Shown: positions 44,575 through 56,628, numbered from the stretch's first letter. The stretch is DNA of 64,000 nt from Fragum whitleyi (GCA_948146395.1 OX411543.1:21182026-21246025); one strand, 5' to 3'. The notes: generated by a model from the sequence alone, not told the origin. A program made the numbers and translations.

Positions 44575-45423
44575 AAAATGACCTACGTTAACCTCTATGA
44601 TCAATGTTAACTCGAGGCAAAGTGGGATAGGACTTAGCTTCCATTTTGGATGGAATCAGTTTACTTTGACCTCTTAAGAATATTTGCACAAAATATTTGG
44701 AAATAGCTATATATAAGGGTCACTTCAAAACTGTTGTACAGATTTTATTTTTGATATCTCACAATTTATTTTTTTATGTGATGAGTCCCCACCATTTTTG
44801 AAAGCAATGTTATACTGTAATTAATCCCTTACAATAATTTCTGAAAAAAAAGAAAGAATTTTCCAAGTGAAGATTAGGCCTAGACATTTTCAAACTAATA
44901 ACACTTGGCCTTTTAATGTTGTTTTGAATCATCAGCTGCTGGGTCTTTCATTTGAGAAATGTCTAAAATTTTGTGATTAATTGGAGATATTTTGTCAGAG
45001 GTTATAACAGCTCTAGATCTGTCTCTAGCAAAATCCTATTAAGTAAAGGGCAAGAATATTTCAGTATACAGTAAAACTTGTGTTAAGCAACTACAAAGAG
45101 GACTATGAAAAAGCGGTTATTAACGGAAATGGTCGCTGAATGCAATTTTTCATGATAAAAAAGATGGGCCATTTTGATAATATGAATAGATTGTCATATA
45201 AGTCTTAATAATCGTATGATGTTCGAACCAATCAGAATCGTCTTAATGAGACGATTCTTATGGGTATCAACAACATCCTGAAGATCCATTCATAAACATT
45301 TTTAGTTTGCTTACTTTTTCTGAGATCTTGCTTACAGCAAAGGTAATTTTTATGATGGTCATTTAATGAAATAGGTGGCTTAATAGAAATGGTCACTTGA
45401 GCATTATGGACTGTACATGTACA
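44575..45423. other. Intronic stretch, possible old CAGTAAAAC element
   Basis: CAGTAAAACTTGTGTTAAGC at 45069 and TTATGGACTG at 45405-45414 could be decayed ends of one element, with GAATCGTCTTAATGAGACGATTC-type central palindrome (GAATCGTC / GACGATTC) at 45236-45258. Otherwise nothing recognised. Confidence 0.4.
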
Positions 45424-45712
45424 TTAGACAAGGGTGTAGCTACCTTTACGCACATTACGCAAACACGTAACTGAAATAAATCCTCTTTAGAAAAATATTG
45501 TTGATGAATTATCAAAACATCGAAACTACAGCCTGAATAAGCTGTAGTTATGATGTTTTGATTATTCATTAACACTCAAATCATAGAAAAGGGGAGGGGA
45601 CCAAGAGGCATTCATCTTTTGTCACTGTCCACATTTCGGCTTTATTTTATACATTCTTTGGTGGTCGCCTTCTGAGTGTGTACAAATTTCATTATCCTAG
45701 TTACGCCTATGT
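45424..45712 (+). repeat. Dispersed repeat with an inverted copy at 63494-63675
   Basis: AAATCCTCTTTAGAAAAATA, GTTGATGAAT, GATTATTCATTAACACTCAA and CTTCTGAGTGTGTACAAATT have reverse-complement matches at 63494-63675. This copy carries an extra hairpin (ACTACAGC / GCTGTAGT) at 45525-45552. Confidence 0.65.
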
Positions 45713-45738
45713 ATGAGGTCGTTGGCATTTCATTCTAG

Positions 45739-45834
45739 CTCTAGATCAATGTCCAGCGACTCTGCCATCGAGAAAGGGGAGGGAACTCCTCGTGAGCTCA
45801 CAGCACGACTAACGGAACTTGAAAAAGACTTGAT
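45739..45834 (+). CDS. TBC1D2: TBC1D2-like exon: start of coiled coil
   Basis: Acceptor TTTCATTCTAG, donor GTAAGT. C completes AG (Ser), then SRSMSSDSAIEKGEGTPREL and TARLTELEKDL, leaving AT. The Leu spacing in LTARLTELEKDL begins a heptad pattern. An alternative AG six bases later would also stay in frame and drop two residues. Confidence 0.88.
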
Positions 45835-46539
45835 GTAAGTCGCGGGTAAAATGGCTTCTTCTTAACTGCTTTATATATAGAAATGCTAGATAGTTTACTC
45901 TTAGTTTAGAATAGTGCTTCATATCTGCTTTGCATTTGCTTTTCAGGGCTACCTTCTTTCCCAAGTTGCAACATTTTCTTTACTTTGAAGTTTCTTTGTA
46001 CTCTCCTAACTATATACAGTTAAGAACATCGTGATATTGGCTAGATGAATGATTTTGGAAAATAATTAATTGAGTGTATGGAGCAAGTTTTGAGTGAAAT
46101 TAGAGGGAGGTAAGCCTATATAACTTATTTTGTTCAGGATTAACAAAATTAGCGATATTTATTACCTCCCTTATATAAAATATGCATACAAATTCTATAA
46201 ATCGTTTCCTCTTTCTTCAAGAATCAATCAGATGTTTTCATTTACATCAGTGAAATTGTGATTTTCCCTAGTGGTATTTATTTTGAATGAAGTTGCTGAT
46301 CTTATTTTTATAGTGATTCTGGAGCGTTTTTGAATGGTTTGAATGAGTGTTTGGAATGAATGAAGCGCTGAGTGAGCAATTTAGAATGGTTTTGATTGAG
46401 ATGAATGTCAATTTCACTATGTAACTAACTGTATGCCCCTGTCCAAAAAGTCAATTTGTAGGTCTTGTGTTTACCTCCTATATATTACTTTAAGACTAGT
46501 TTTAGCAAAGTAATCTTCTTTTGTGATCATTATATTTTT
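45835..46539. other. Start of intron, nothing recognised
   Basis: No repeat or exon identified. It contains a run of GAATGA-like words (46325-46405). Confidence 0.45.
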
Positions 46540-46833
46540 ATGCCCCTGCATTGAAAGATAGGGGGCATATTGTTTTACCCTTGTCCATCTGTCCATCCTT
46601 CCATCTGTCTGTCTGTCTGTCTGCAAAACTTAACCAAAAAACTTGACATTGCCAAAATGATCAAGGCTATTCAAGATACAATGCCCATATTTGGAATATT
46701 GAAAGATCTCATTGATACACATCTGCTTGTACCAGGGTCAAGGTCATGTGACAAGGTCAAGGTCATCTGTCAAGGTCAAATTTCTAAAAAAAATGCTGTT
46801 TCAGGGGCATTCTTGTTTCACAAACATATCTTG
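46540..46833 (+). mobile_element. ATGCCCC-family element, complete
   Basis: ATGCCCCTGCATTGAAAG with the palindrome closing at GATAGGGGGCAT. GTCCATCTGTCCATCC and GTCTGTCTGTCTGC, ACTTGACATTGCC, AAGGTCATGTGACAAGGTCA, GTTTCACAAACATATCTTG. The 89-residue frame at 46570-46839 is repeat translation. Confidence 0.88.
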
Positions 46834-46894
46834 CTTTAATCTGTAATAAGAATTCTTGCTTAGCTTTATTATTTTGCATGCTAATACTAATCAG

Positions 46895-47460
46895 TCTAGA
46901 TCGGGAACACATTGGACAGGCGATCCTGGGATGCGAGTTCAAACCCCGCTCTGCCAACTTTCACCCAACATTGGATAAAAGTCAACGAGAGACAAGTTAT
47001 TTGACTTACCATTGGAATTATGCAGGGGTGTGGAAATACGACTTTTCTCCACTTGTCAATGGACAAGTAAAAGTCGATTTTCATCTTGTCCAGGATCAAA
47101 ATTAACTTGCCCCACAAAAATGAATTGATAATATTGAGAAGATCATTGTTTTTAATGAAGAAAATGCTGTAACCCAGACTTTTCTTCATTAAAGACAATG
47201 TTTCCTCCCTTTTGGTACAAACAATAGGATGACTTTTCTCCTAGATCTTTTTAGTACTGTTTGATAATTTGTTCTGGTATTTACTTGTCCACGGACAAGT
47301 GGCCTAGAAAAATGCCTAAAAGTGGAAAAGCCAGTGTTGGACAAGTCGGGCATGGGAATTCCACATGGGATTAGCAGCTTGTGGCTCAGATGAAATGCTT
47401 CAGCTGTACAGGTTTTATAAACAACAGAAAAACATGGATAGGTGACCAGCTTCAATGATA
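46895..47460 (+). mobile_element. tRNA-derived SINE, copy 2, split by a MITE
   Basis: GATGCGAGTTCAAACCCC matches a pol III B box. The body resumes after the MITE (47366) with GGCTCAGATGAAATGC and AAAACATGGATAGGTGACC, parallel to 42190-42290. Confidence 0.6.
47033..47365 (+). mobile_element. CAGGGGTGTGGAA-type MITE, copy 3, nested in a SINE
   Basis: It begins CAGGGGTGTGGAAATACG. GCTGTAACCC in place of the perfect hairpin loop, GGGCATGGGAATTCCACA near the end; the last CCCCTG is changed. More diverged than copies 1 and 2. Confidence 0.82.
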
Positions 47461-47744
47461 TAACTACTATGATTTTGTAAGTTGTCTTAAACTCAAAAAC
47501 AAAAACAAACTAATCAGTCTGAGATATGATGGCTAATTATCGTGATGGAATTTTGCATTAACAGCCAAATTTAAATCAATTCATAATAGGAAAACTGACA
47601 GAAGGGCCATCTAGGCTCAAGGTTACAACTTTTTTTTCATGCTCAATTGAGAATTTCTTTTAGAATTAAATGTATGATCATAAAGATAATATCAATAATT
47701 TTTTATAAGTATGAAGATATAGAGGATAATCGTTTGTTTCAGTG

Positions 47745-48145
47745 TAAGATCGATTTATATTTCATTGAGTGAACAACAAAAACTATATTTTCACGAGTGG
47801 CAGAGCCACAAGTGAAAATATAGATTGTGTTGTTCAGGAATGAAATATTAATCGATCTTACTCGAAAAACAGACAATTATTTTATTTCTTTAATGCAAAA
47901 TGAGACAAAATGTGAAATTTCTATGACATATTTTCGTAAAACACGTCATTTTGCATGTGATTGCTATGCAACGTTCATTTTGACGTCACTTATTTTGCCC
48001 CGCATAGATGACGTCAGATATGGTGAAATGCACAAAAGCAGGGTATAAAATTTTGATAATTTCACTGCTTTTGCGGAGAGTTTATCAAGTGATAATCTAC
48101 CGTTATTTCTCGATAAACCATCGAAAAGCATTAAAGAAAATATCA
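47745..48145 (+). repeat. CRE-bearing dispersed repeat, copy 2, longest
   Basis: TGACGTCA at 47991-47998 and 48009-48016. AGTGAACAACAAAAACTATA with a mirrored TATAGATTGTGTTGTTCA (hairpin, 47768-47837). The rest parallels 31805-32035 and 52370-52745. Confidence 0.7.
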
Positions 48146-48460
48146 TCTTTAATATTTGTACATTTATTTATTTTTACTGCAGAATTATGGCATTAGGGAA
48201 TATTCTCAGTTTGGAATGCAAGATTTTTTATAACCTTGGGCCAATAACCCAAGCTGCTTATTATGTAGAATTGATGCAGGAGTGATAGAATCTTATACTC
48301 AGTATTGTATTTCCTCTAATATGAGCACCTTTTTTATAACAGTTGCCCTACTCAATGTGTAATATACAAACCCCAATTAATTGATTGAAATTTCCAAAGT
48401 TATAAAATTTTGAGGGTCTTTTTCAAATTTGAAATTAATTTCCACTGTCCAATCATGTAA

Positions 48461-48982
48461 GCTGGTAAATTGGAAATCAACAATTGAAGCTATTAAGACA
48501 ATTAATTCGTGCATATATACTGACGTTAGTAGCCATTCACAGAAATGTACAGAGAAAATTTGCCCAGATGGGCCCTAAGTTGGCCATTTAAGGCAGTTTT
48601 GCTGCCATTCTTAAGTGACAGCAAATATAGTTTCAACTGTACTATTTCGTTAAAAAATGATCTATGAATTCAGTTTTTCTATTTTTCTGTAATTTTATAT
48701 TAAAATTACAGAAAAATAGAAAACTGAATTTTATATTAAAATTACAGAAAAATAGAAAAACTGAAGACATCCAATTCATAGATCATTTTTTAACGAAATA
48801 GTACAGTCGAAACTATATTTGCTGTCACTTAAGAATGGCAGCAAAACTGCCTTAAATGGCCAACTTAGGGCCCATCTGGGCAAATTTTCTCTGTACATTA
48901 CTGTGAATGGCTACTAACGTCAGTATATATGCACGAATTAATTGTCTTAATAGCTTCAATTGTTGATTTCCAATTTACCAGC
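48461..48982. repeat. 522-bp near-perfect inverted repeat
   Basis: The left arm starts GCTGGTAAATTGGAAATCAA and the right arm ends TTGATTTCCAATTTACCAGC. Arms of about 240 bp pair almost throughout (GACGTTAGTAGCCATTCAC / GTGAATGGCTACTAACGTC; GATGGGCCCTAAGTTGGCC / GGCCAACTTAGGGCCCATC). The centre has a 36-bp direct duplication around ATATTAAAATTACAG. No frame. Probably a fold-back transposon; as intronic RNA it would form a long duplex. Confidence 0.93.
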
Positions 48983-49435
48983 CAGTTCGCCAAATGTCAG
49001 TAATTTTGCCTTATAGAGTAGCTGCTAAAGACAAAGTTACTCCCTGTCTATGCTTTGTATAGCTCCCTTACGAGAATTATGGTATTCTCAGTGTTATATA
49101 ATTTTGTAAGGAGAATTAGTGACTCATTATCAAATGATGTCAAAAGCTAGTTTTAAGATATATAAAAATAAACAAAAACACACACATACACAAAAAAACC
49201 TGGAGTAATCAATATTGTAATGCCCTAGCATCAATAACGTTGGGCTTGTATTGTTTTACTTATCATTTGTTTCGGCCATCAATTTCAGACTCTCTGGCTG
49301 CTAACCGCCCAAAAACAAGCCTTGCTAATAACTTAAAGCCTTAACATGACTCAAGATAAGATGATCGTATTTGGCATGATGATAGATGTCAAGGTCATCT
49401 ATCAAGGTTAGCTTTGAAAAGTTTGCTGTTTCTAT

Positions 49436-50270
49436 ACGCCGCAAAGATAGAAGTATATTGTCAGTCCTTTCATTCATCCTAATGTCAGAATGTATGTACA
49501 TGCATCTGTCCGTCCATTACAATCAGAATGAGAACTCCTCCAGTTATGCACCGATTTGGATGATACTTTCACAGAATGTTTCTAGTCATCTGATCCTTTG
49601 CATGTGGTGAATTTCAGTCGTGCCATGGCAAAAAGAGTCTTCTTGTAAAATTTTTGTGAACACAACTCTTCCTTCGTTTATGGACTATTTGGATGAAACT
49701 TTCACTAAAAGTTCTTAGTCACCTGACCCTGAGCATATTTACGTTGTTAGATGAATATCAGCCATGTCACGGAAAAGGGAATCTTCTCAATAAATTTTTT
49801 GTGAATGCAACTCCTCCTCAATCTTTTGGCGATTTGGATGAAATTTTCACAAAATGTTCCTAGTCGCCTGACCTTGTGAATATTGTCGCCATTTATTGAA
49901 ATTCAACTGCATCATGGAAAAAGGACCATCATGGCAATTTCTTGTGAACGCAAATCCTCCTTTATTGAACATAATTTTCCTTGTTACCTGACCCACTGCA
50001 TATTGTTGCCGTTTGGTGAAATTCAGCCTAGTGCATAGCGGAGCAATGTGCATCTTGTCCTAATTTAGTGAACTATACCATGTTATGGAAAAAGTGACCT
50101 TATTGTAAAATTTCTTATAACACAAACTGCACCTTTCAGATAAAAGGAAATAACTCTCCATTTAATGATTGCTTTGGTTGATACTTTCAAAGATTATTCT
50201 TCATCTTGTGATCAGGAACATAATTCCACCTTTCATTCTTATGATGCACAATTACAGTAAAGGGGGGCTT
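49436..50270 (+). mobile_element. Diverged tandem-core element
   Basis: Units of about 180 bp marked by TTTGGATGAAACTTTCAC, CACCTGACC, GTGAATTTCAGC and CATGGAAAAAG; the same family is at 53110-53590. The 5' palindrome is weak (TATACGCCGCAAAGATAG) and the 3' end unclear. Confidence 0.6.
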
Positions 50271-50815
50271 TCATTTTAATGATAATCCTTCTGGCAACTT
50301 ATCTGGTGTTAAAGGCATTCTCCCTGGATATTTGTGTTTCACAAACACATCTTATTCAGAAAATGGAACTAAGAATGCTCATTAGTTTAGAATTTTGTCA
50401 TCTCAGGAAAGGTAAAGTTATGCACAAGTTCAATTGCACTCATGAAGCATATTCAATTGTGTTGCTAGGGAAACCATTCTTTTCCAGGAACAATGATTAT
50501 TATATTATATAATTTTCTCTATTTAGAGGCAAATGATTATGATGTTTTCTAGGGAAAATGAATCGCCAAATTTCAATTGGATGTTTATTGGATATAATTG
50601 TTTATCATAGACATAACTATTTTTTTCTGTTTTGATTTTTTTGAAGAAATTTTTAAATCAAATTTGAAAGGAAATGTCTGTTCTGGGACATTTAGTTCTT
50701 TCCCTAAATTTGAAACAGTTTTAGATTCTCCATATTCATTTAGATTCAAATTTCAAGATTCAAGCAATAATTGTATACCACACATCAAAGGATTTAGAGT
50801 TTATTAAATTCAATG
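50271..50815. other. Intronic stretch, nothing recognised
   Basis: Includes GTGTTTCACAAACACATCTT at 50333-50352, a detached ATGCCCC-family 3' hairpin, but otherwise no repeat or exon. Confidence 0.45.
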
Positions 50816-51080
50816 TGTCCATTTTGTCTATTAGTAAGTCTATTTTTCCATTTGTCTGTCCGTCTGTAAAAACCTAACAGCTAATGAGTGGTAAATTAAC
50901 TTTCAACCTTTCCAAGATTCAATTTTCATTTTTGGCTTGATGTTAGATTTCATTGATATGCATCTGCAGATACAAAGGTCAAGGTCATGTCACAATTTCA
51001 AGCTCATCTGTCAAGGTAAATCTTATAAAGAAATTGTTGTTTTATGGACACTTGTGTTTCATGTGATTCTTGTCTTGTGA
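50816..51080 (+). mobile_element. ATGCCCC-family element, diverged
   Basis: GTCTGTCCGTCTG, GATATGCATCTGCAGATACA, AAGGTCAAGGTCATGTCAC, then GTGTTTCATGTGATTCTTG. Confidence 0.6.
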
Positions 51081-51581
51081 TTTTATCATTTGTGGAAAGA
51101 TTTTCAGATGCGCTTAATCATTCAAAATTTATTTTACCTTAGAAATATTATGGAAAGGTTTATTTATATAGCTTTTATTCTTTTTTCATGTAAGTTTATC
51201 TTAGTACCAAAAAAGATAATCTGAAAGAAGTCCAAGTTGCAAGAAATTTCAATTTAAGACTTCAGTTATTTGAATGATTGTATTGAGGTAGAGTTGCATT
51301 AGGACAACTGAAAACTGCCTATTGTCAGAAAGCTTTAGAGGACATTGTTATATTTTGGTTTAAACAAAATATTCTGTTATTCTTGCTTTCGTGATTGTGT
51401 GATGTTCATCGTCCGTAGTCTGTCATGTCAACATAATTGCCTTTTAGACACTCTAGAAGTCATAATATTTGTTAATCAGCCTGAAAATTGGTCAGATTGA
51501 TTGTCCAGATGAAATCTAGGTCTAGTTTGGAATTGGGTCAAGTAGGAGAAAAACCCTGTAGACACTCTAGAGGCCAATTTT

Positions 51582-52275
51582 AGCTCACTTTAGCACAATT
51601 TGCTCAAGGTGAGCTTTTTTGGGTAGGTTGATGTCTATCATTTGTCATGTGTCACGCGTCAACAACATTTACCTTGTATGCACTTTAGAGGCCATAATTT
51701 TTGCCCAATCAACCTGAAAATTGGTCAGAATGATTGTCTTGATGAAATCTAAGATGGGATTGAAACTGGGTCAACAGGGGTCAAAACTAGGTCATGGGGT
51801 CAAATCTTAGAAAAATCTTGTCTGCACTCTAGAGGCCACTTTTTTTGCCTGATCAGCCTGAAATTTGGTCAGAATAATTGTCTTGATGAAATCTTGGTCA
51901 AGTTCAAATTTTGGTCAACTGGGGTAAAAAAATTTAAAATCCTTGTATACACTCTAAAAGCCACATTTTTAGCCTGATCAACCAGAAATTTGGTCAGAAT
52001 GATTGTCTTGATGTAATCTCAGACAAATTTGAAATTTGGTCAACTGGGGTCAAAAACTAGGCCCTAGGGTTAAATCTTAGAAAACCTTGATCGCACTCTA
52101 GAGAATACATATTTTGCCTAATCAACCTGAAAATTGGCAAAAAGGATTGTCCAGTTGTATAGAATCAACAGCATTGTTTAGCTTAGTGAACATTCACCAT
52201 CTTTTTTCAAAACCTACATCAAACAATTTTTATTAGACAGTTCATTCAGGTGAGCGATTTAGGGCCACTATGGCT
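51582..52275 (+). mobile_element. AGCTCACC-family element (C8)
   Basis: It begins AGCTCACTTTAGCACAATTTG with the palindrome closing at CTCAAGGTGAGCT. Core units of about 165 bp marked by CACTCTAGAGGCCA, CAACCTGAAAATTGGTCAGA and TTGTCTTGATGAAATCT. It ends GGTGAGCGATTTAGGGCCAC then TATGGCTC; the final CTTG is lost. 51420-51580 carries an older copy of the same unit. Confidence 0.75.
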
Positions 52276-52369
52276 CAATCAACCTGAAAATTTTAATTGT
52301 AAGAAAAATCTTGTTAACACTCTAGAAGCCTAATTTTTGCTTGGTGAAGCTAAAAATTGGTTAGATTGA

Positions 52370-52745
52370 TTTATTTTATAGAGTGAACAACAAGAGCTAT
52401 ATTTTCATGAGTTTGAGAGACATGATTGAAAATATGGATTTTGTTGGTCATGAAATGAAATATCAATGAATCTAACTCGAAAAGAAGTGATTGTTCTCTA
52501 TCTTCAAAGCGAAAATGAGACAAAATGTGAAAGTCTAAGGACAAATTTATGTATAGCATGTAATTTTGAACTTGATTGAAATGTTTATTTAGCTCTGAAC
52601 AAATAACGTCAGATAGGGTGAACTGAACAAAAGTGATGTTTATAGAAATTTGATAATTTCACTGGTTAGGTGGTGAATTTATCATATTTAAATCTTATAT
52701 TATTTCTCAATAATCCACGGAAAAAGCACAAAAGAAATTTGTGTT
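52370..52745 (+). repeat. CRE-bearing dispersed repeat, copy 3, diverged
   Basis: GAGTGAACAACAAGAGCTAT, AAATGAGACAAAATGTGAAA and AACGTCAGATAGGGTGAA align in order with 47745-48145. The TGACGTCA octamers are lost to mutation (AACGTCAG). It ends 58 bp before exon 52804. Confidence 0.65.
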
Positions 52746-52803
52746 AGTGTTGCACTTAGGCTTAACTGTCCTGTTGACGATATAAGTATAAATCTAATTT
52801 CAG

Positions 52804-52956
52804 AGCCACAAAATGTGAGCTTGCCAAAGTTTTAAATCAACAAACCGGATACCAAGAACTCCTGCAGCATAAAGAGGAGACCATAAAGCAACTGGAAGTG
52901 GGAACCAGTACAAGTGGAAATAAAGACCCGGAAAAGAAAGAAACCAAAAAAGTCAG
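52804..52956 (+). CDS. TBC1D2: TBC1D2-like exon: coiled coil
   Basis: Acceptor AATCTAATTTCAG, donor GTAAAA. A completes AT (Ile), then ATKCELAKVLNQQTGYQELL, QHKEETIKQLEVGTSTSGN, and a Lys-rich KDPEKKETKKV, leaving AG. Leu/Val spacing in CELAKVLNQQ and ETIKQLE supports a coiled coil, interrupted by a Gly/Ser/Thr hinge. Confidence 0.9.
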
Positions 52957-53016
52957 GTAAAAAGATGAAGAAAGAAAGGGAGTTAACCCTTCTTCTGTTC
53001 AAGACTAAATATGTCA

Positions 53017-53087
53017 GTGGCTCAGCACAATACAGTTGTAACTCCCTATATGTTTATAGGGAGTTAGAACTGTTCCGCACTTAGTCA
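53017..53087. mobile_element. 75-bp hairpin MITE, copy 7
   Basis: GTGGCTCAGCACAATACAGT / ACTGTTCCGCACTTAGTCAC outer arms, TTGTAACTCCCTATA / TATAGGGAGTTAGAA inner arms. Starts 60 bp after the exon 52804 donor. Confidence 0.88.
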
Positions 53088-53109
53088 CTTAGTCATGGTA
53101 TTGCTGTAT

Positions 53110-53598
53110 ATAAAGCTTTGGAAAATTAAGAATGTTCATAGTCACCTGATCTAGCGCATATTGCTGTGGTTTGGTGAATTTTAGCTGTTTAAGGGAAAAA
53201 GGAGCCTTCTTGTAAAAATTCTTGTGAACGCAACTCTTCCTCTATTTTTGGAATGATTTGGATGAAACTTTCAAAATTGTTCCTAATCACCTGACCTTGC
53301 CTGTATAGTCGTTGCTTGGTGAATTACAGCAGCATCCTGGAAAACAGGGCCTTTTTTAAAATATTTTTATGAATGCAACTCCTCCTTTATTTATGGAAAT
53401 TTCTACAAAATGTTCATTGTAACCTGAATTTGTGCATGTTGTTGCAGTTAAGTGAATTTCAGCCATGTCATGGAAAAAGGGCCTTCATGTCAAAGTTCAA
53501 GTAAATGTAACTCCTCTTTCATGGAAAAGTGGCCATTTTGTTAATTTTCTTATAATACAAATTGTACATTTGCGATTAAAGTAAACAGCTCTCTTTTT
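53110..53598 (+). mobile_element. Diverged tandem-core element, second copy
   Basis: Units share GATTTGGATGAAACTTTCA, ACCTGA, TTGTGAACGCAACTCTTCC and CATGGAAAA with 49436-50270. Both ends unclear; cut at 53599 by the next element. Confidence 0.6.
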
Positions 53599-54553
53599 AT
53601 CCCCCGCCGTTTTCGGCGAGGGGATATAGTAATGCTCTCCGTCTGTCATTCCGTCCTTCCGTCACTAAACTTGTCCGGAGCATATCTCCTTAAGTATAAT
53701 AGCTATCAACTTGAAACTTTATGGGAGGATAGATCTCATGGAGGAGAAGTGCAGTGCACAAGAACTACAACTCTTGCTTGCATAATTTTGCAGTTATCGC
53801 CCTTTGTTATTTTTAAGACTTAGATTTTGTCCGGAGCATATCTCCTAAAGTATAATAGCTATCAACTTGAAACTTTATGGGTGTATAGATCTCACGGAGG
53901 AGAAGTGCAATGCACAAGAACTATAACTCTTGCTGGCATAATTTTGGAGTTATTGCCCTTTGTTATTTTTAAGCCTTGGATTTTGTAAGGAGCATATCTC
54001 CTAAAGTATTAAAGCTATCAACTTGAAACTTTATGGGAGGATAGATCTCATGGAGGAGAAGTGCAGTGCACAAGAACTATAACTCTTGCTTGCATAATTT
54101 TGGAGTTATTGCCCTTTGTTATTTTTAAGCCTTGGATTTTGTAAGGAGCATATCTCCTAAAGTATTGAAGCTATCAACTTGAAACATTTTTGGAGGATAG
54201 ATCTCATGGAAGAGAAGTGCAGTGCACAAGATCTATAACTCTGGCTTGTATAATTTTGGAGCTATTGCCCTTTGTTATTTTTAAGACTTAGATTCTGTCC
54301 GGAGCATATCTCCTAAAGTATTAAAGCTATCAACTTGAAACTTTATGGGTGGATAGATCTCATGGAAGAGGAGTGCAGTGCACAAGAACTATAACTCTGG
54401 CTTGCATAATTTTTGAGTTATTGCCCTTTGTTATTTTAAAGACTTAGATTTTGTAGGGGCTTAATTTCTTAAAGTAGAACCCTTAATCTATAAGGCTTCA
54501 GTTTACTATCAAGCTTCCTCGTTGGGGGATGGCCATTCACGACATTGCTCTTG
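53599..54553 (+). mobile_element. ATCCCCC-family element, complete
   Basis: It begins ATCCCCCGCCGTTTTCGGCG with the palindrome closing at GAGGGGAT. GTCTGTCATTCCGTCC follows, then five core units of about 155 bp (GGAGCATATCTCCTAAAGTA, CTATCAACTTGAAACTTTAT, GTTATTGCCCTTTGTTATTT). It ends CACGACATTGCTCTTG before TTT. Same plan as the AGCTCC and ATGCCCC families. Confidence 0.9.
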
Positions 54554-54845
54554 TTTGAGGATTGTTTTGGTTGATACTTTCAAAGGTTATTCTTTATCTT
54601 GTTTTTATTATTATCATTAGTTGCAGTTTAAAGAGGTGATAAACCCAATTGCGTCAATCAATCAGAACAAACAGTTTGAACTTGACAATTTAAAAAGGCA
54701 ATCTGCAAATGTTTTGAATATGGTTCTGTCAAAATAAGTAATGTCTACAATTAGTTTCGTGAAACAGCAGCAAAGTGGCGGCATATATTGTGACTATGGC
54801 ACTCTTGTTATGCCATTGCAGCAATAGATCAGAATATCTGGTTTT

Positions 54846-56360
54846 AATACGCCTGAAGGGTCATATTATGTTATTGTCTGCATCGTCCGTCTGTCTGTCC
54901 GCAGCAAATTCCTGTCCGGTTCATAATTTTGAAACTATAAGGCCTATGGTCTTGAAACTTCACAGGTGTATAGATCTCATAGCTAGGGTGTGCAGAGCGC
55001 AAGAACCACAACTCTGCCATTTGTAATTTTTGACTTATTGCCCTTTGTTTGATTCAGTTAGCAAATCTGTGTCCAGTCCATAACTTTGAAACTATAAGGC
55101 CCATAGTCTTGAAACTTCACAGGTGTATAATCTCAAAGCTAAGGTGTGCAGAGCGCAAGAACCACAACTCTACCATTTATTATTTTTGAGTTATTGCCCT
55201 TTGTTTCATTCAGTTAGCAAATTCATGTCCCGTCCATAACTTTGAAACTATAAGGCTTATAGTCTTGAAGCTTCACAGGTGTATAATCTCATAGCTAGGG
55301 TGTGCAGAGCGCAAGAACCACAACTCTACCATTTGTAATTTTTAAGTTATTGCCCTTTGTTTGATTCAGTTAGCAAATCTGTGTCCAGTCCATAACTTTG
55401 AAACTATAAGGCCCATAGTCTTGAAACTTCACAGGTGTATAGATTTTAAAGCTAGGGTGTGCAGAGCACAAGAACCACAAATATACCATTTGCAATTTTT
55501 TAGTTATTGCCCTTCGTTTTCATTCAGTTAGCAAATTCGTGTCCAGTCCATAACTTTGAAACTATAAGGCCTATAGTCTTAAAACTCAACAGGTGTATAA
55601 TCTCATAGCTAGGGTGTGCAGAGCGCAAAATCCACAACTCTACCATTTGTATTTTTTGAGTTATTGCCCTTTGTTTGATTCAGTTAGCAAATTTGTGTCT
55701 GGTCCATAACTTTGAAACTAAAAGGCCTATGGTCTTGAAACTTCACAGGTGTGTAGATCTCATAGTGAGGGTCAGGAAGGCACAAGAACCACAACTCAAC
55801 CATTTATTATTTTTGGGTTATTGCCCTTTGTTTGATTCAGTTAGCAAATTTGAGCCCAACCATACTTTTGAAACTCAAAGGCCTATAGTATTGAAACTTC
55901 ACAGGTGTATAGATCTCATAGCTAGGGTGTGCAGAGTGCAAGAAGCACAACTCTACCATTTGTAATTTTTGAGTTATTGCCCTTTGTTTAATTCAGTGAG
56001 CAAATTCGTGTCTATACTGTCTGTTATATGTCTGGTCCATAACTTTGAAACTATAAGGGGTATGGTCTTGAAACTTCACAGGTGTATAGATCTCATAGCT
56101 AGGGTGTGCAGATCACAAGAACCACAACTCTACCATTTGTAATTTTTGAGTTATTGCCCTTCGTTTTCATTCAGTTAGTCACAGTCCGGTTCATAACTTT
56201 GAAACTATAAGGCCTACAGTCTTGAAACTTTACAGGTGTATAATCTCATAGCTAGGGTGTGCAGTATGCAAGAACCAAGAACAGTCAGCAAGGCACAAGA
56301 ACCACAACTCTACCATTTGTAATTTTTGAGTTATTGCCCTTTGTTTAATTCAGTCAGCAA
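54846..56360 (+). mobile_element. Related element with about ten core units
   Basis: GTCCGTCTGTCTGTCCGCAG at the head, then roughly ten units of about 155 bp marked by CATAACTTTGAAACTATAAG, TCTTGAAACTTCACAGGTGT, CTAGGGTGTGCAGAGCGCAA and TTATTGCCCTTTGTTTGATT. No 3' hairpin or CTTG found. Frames at 54775-55026 and 55675-55965 are repeat translations. Confidence 0.82.
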
Positions 56361-56628
56361 TTCTGAACAAAATTTGCAATAAAGAATTACCTCCCATTGA
56401 TTTCACTCAAAACTCGCTCCACACACTCAATCAATTTCATTCTTTAATCATTCCAAAATCATACACCGTGTCAATTTCATGATGTTGTTAACTGTATCAT
56501 GCTCTTAGGATAATAAATTTTGGGTTTGGTTAATGTGCATCCAATTTCAAATAGAAACAAACAAAATTCTTTGTGTTTGAATTCAGATACAAAATGTAAT
56601 TTTGATTATATGATTCTTTTATCACCAG

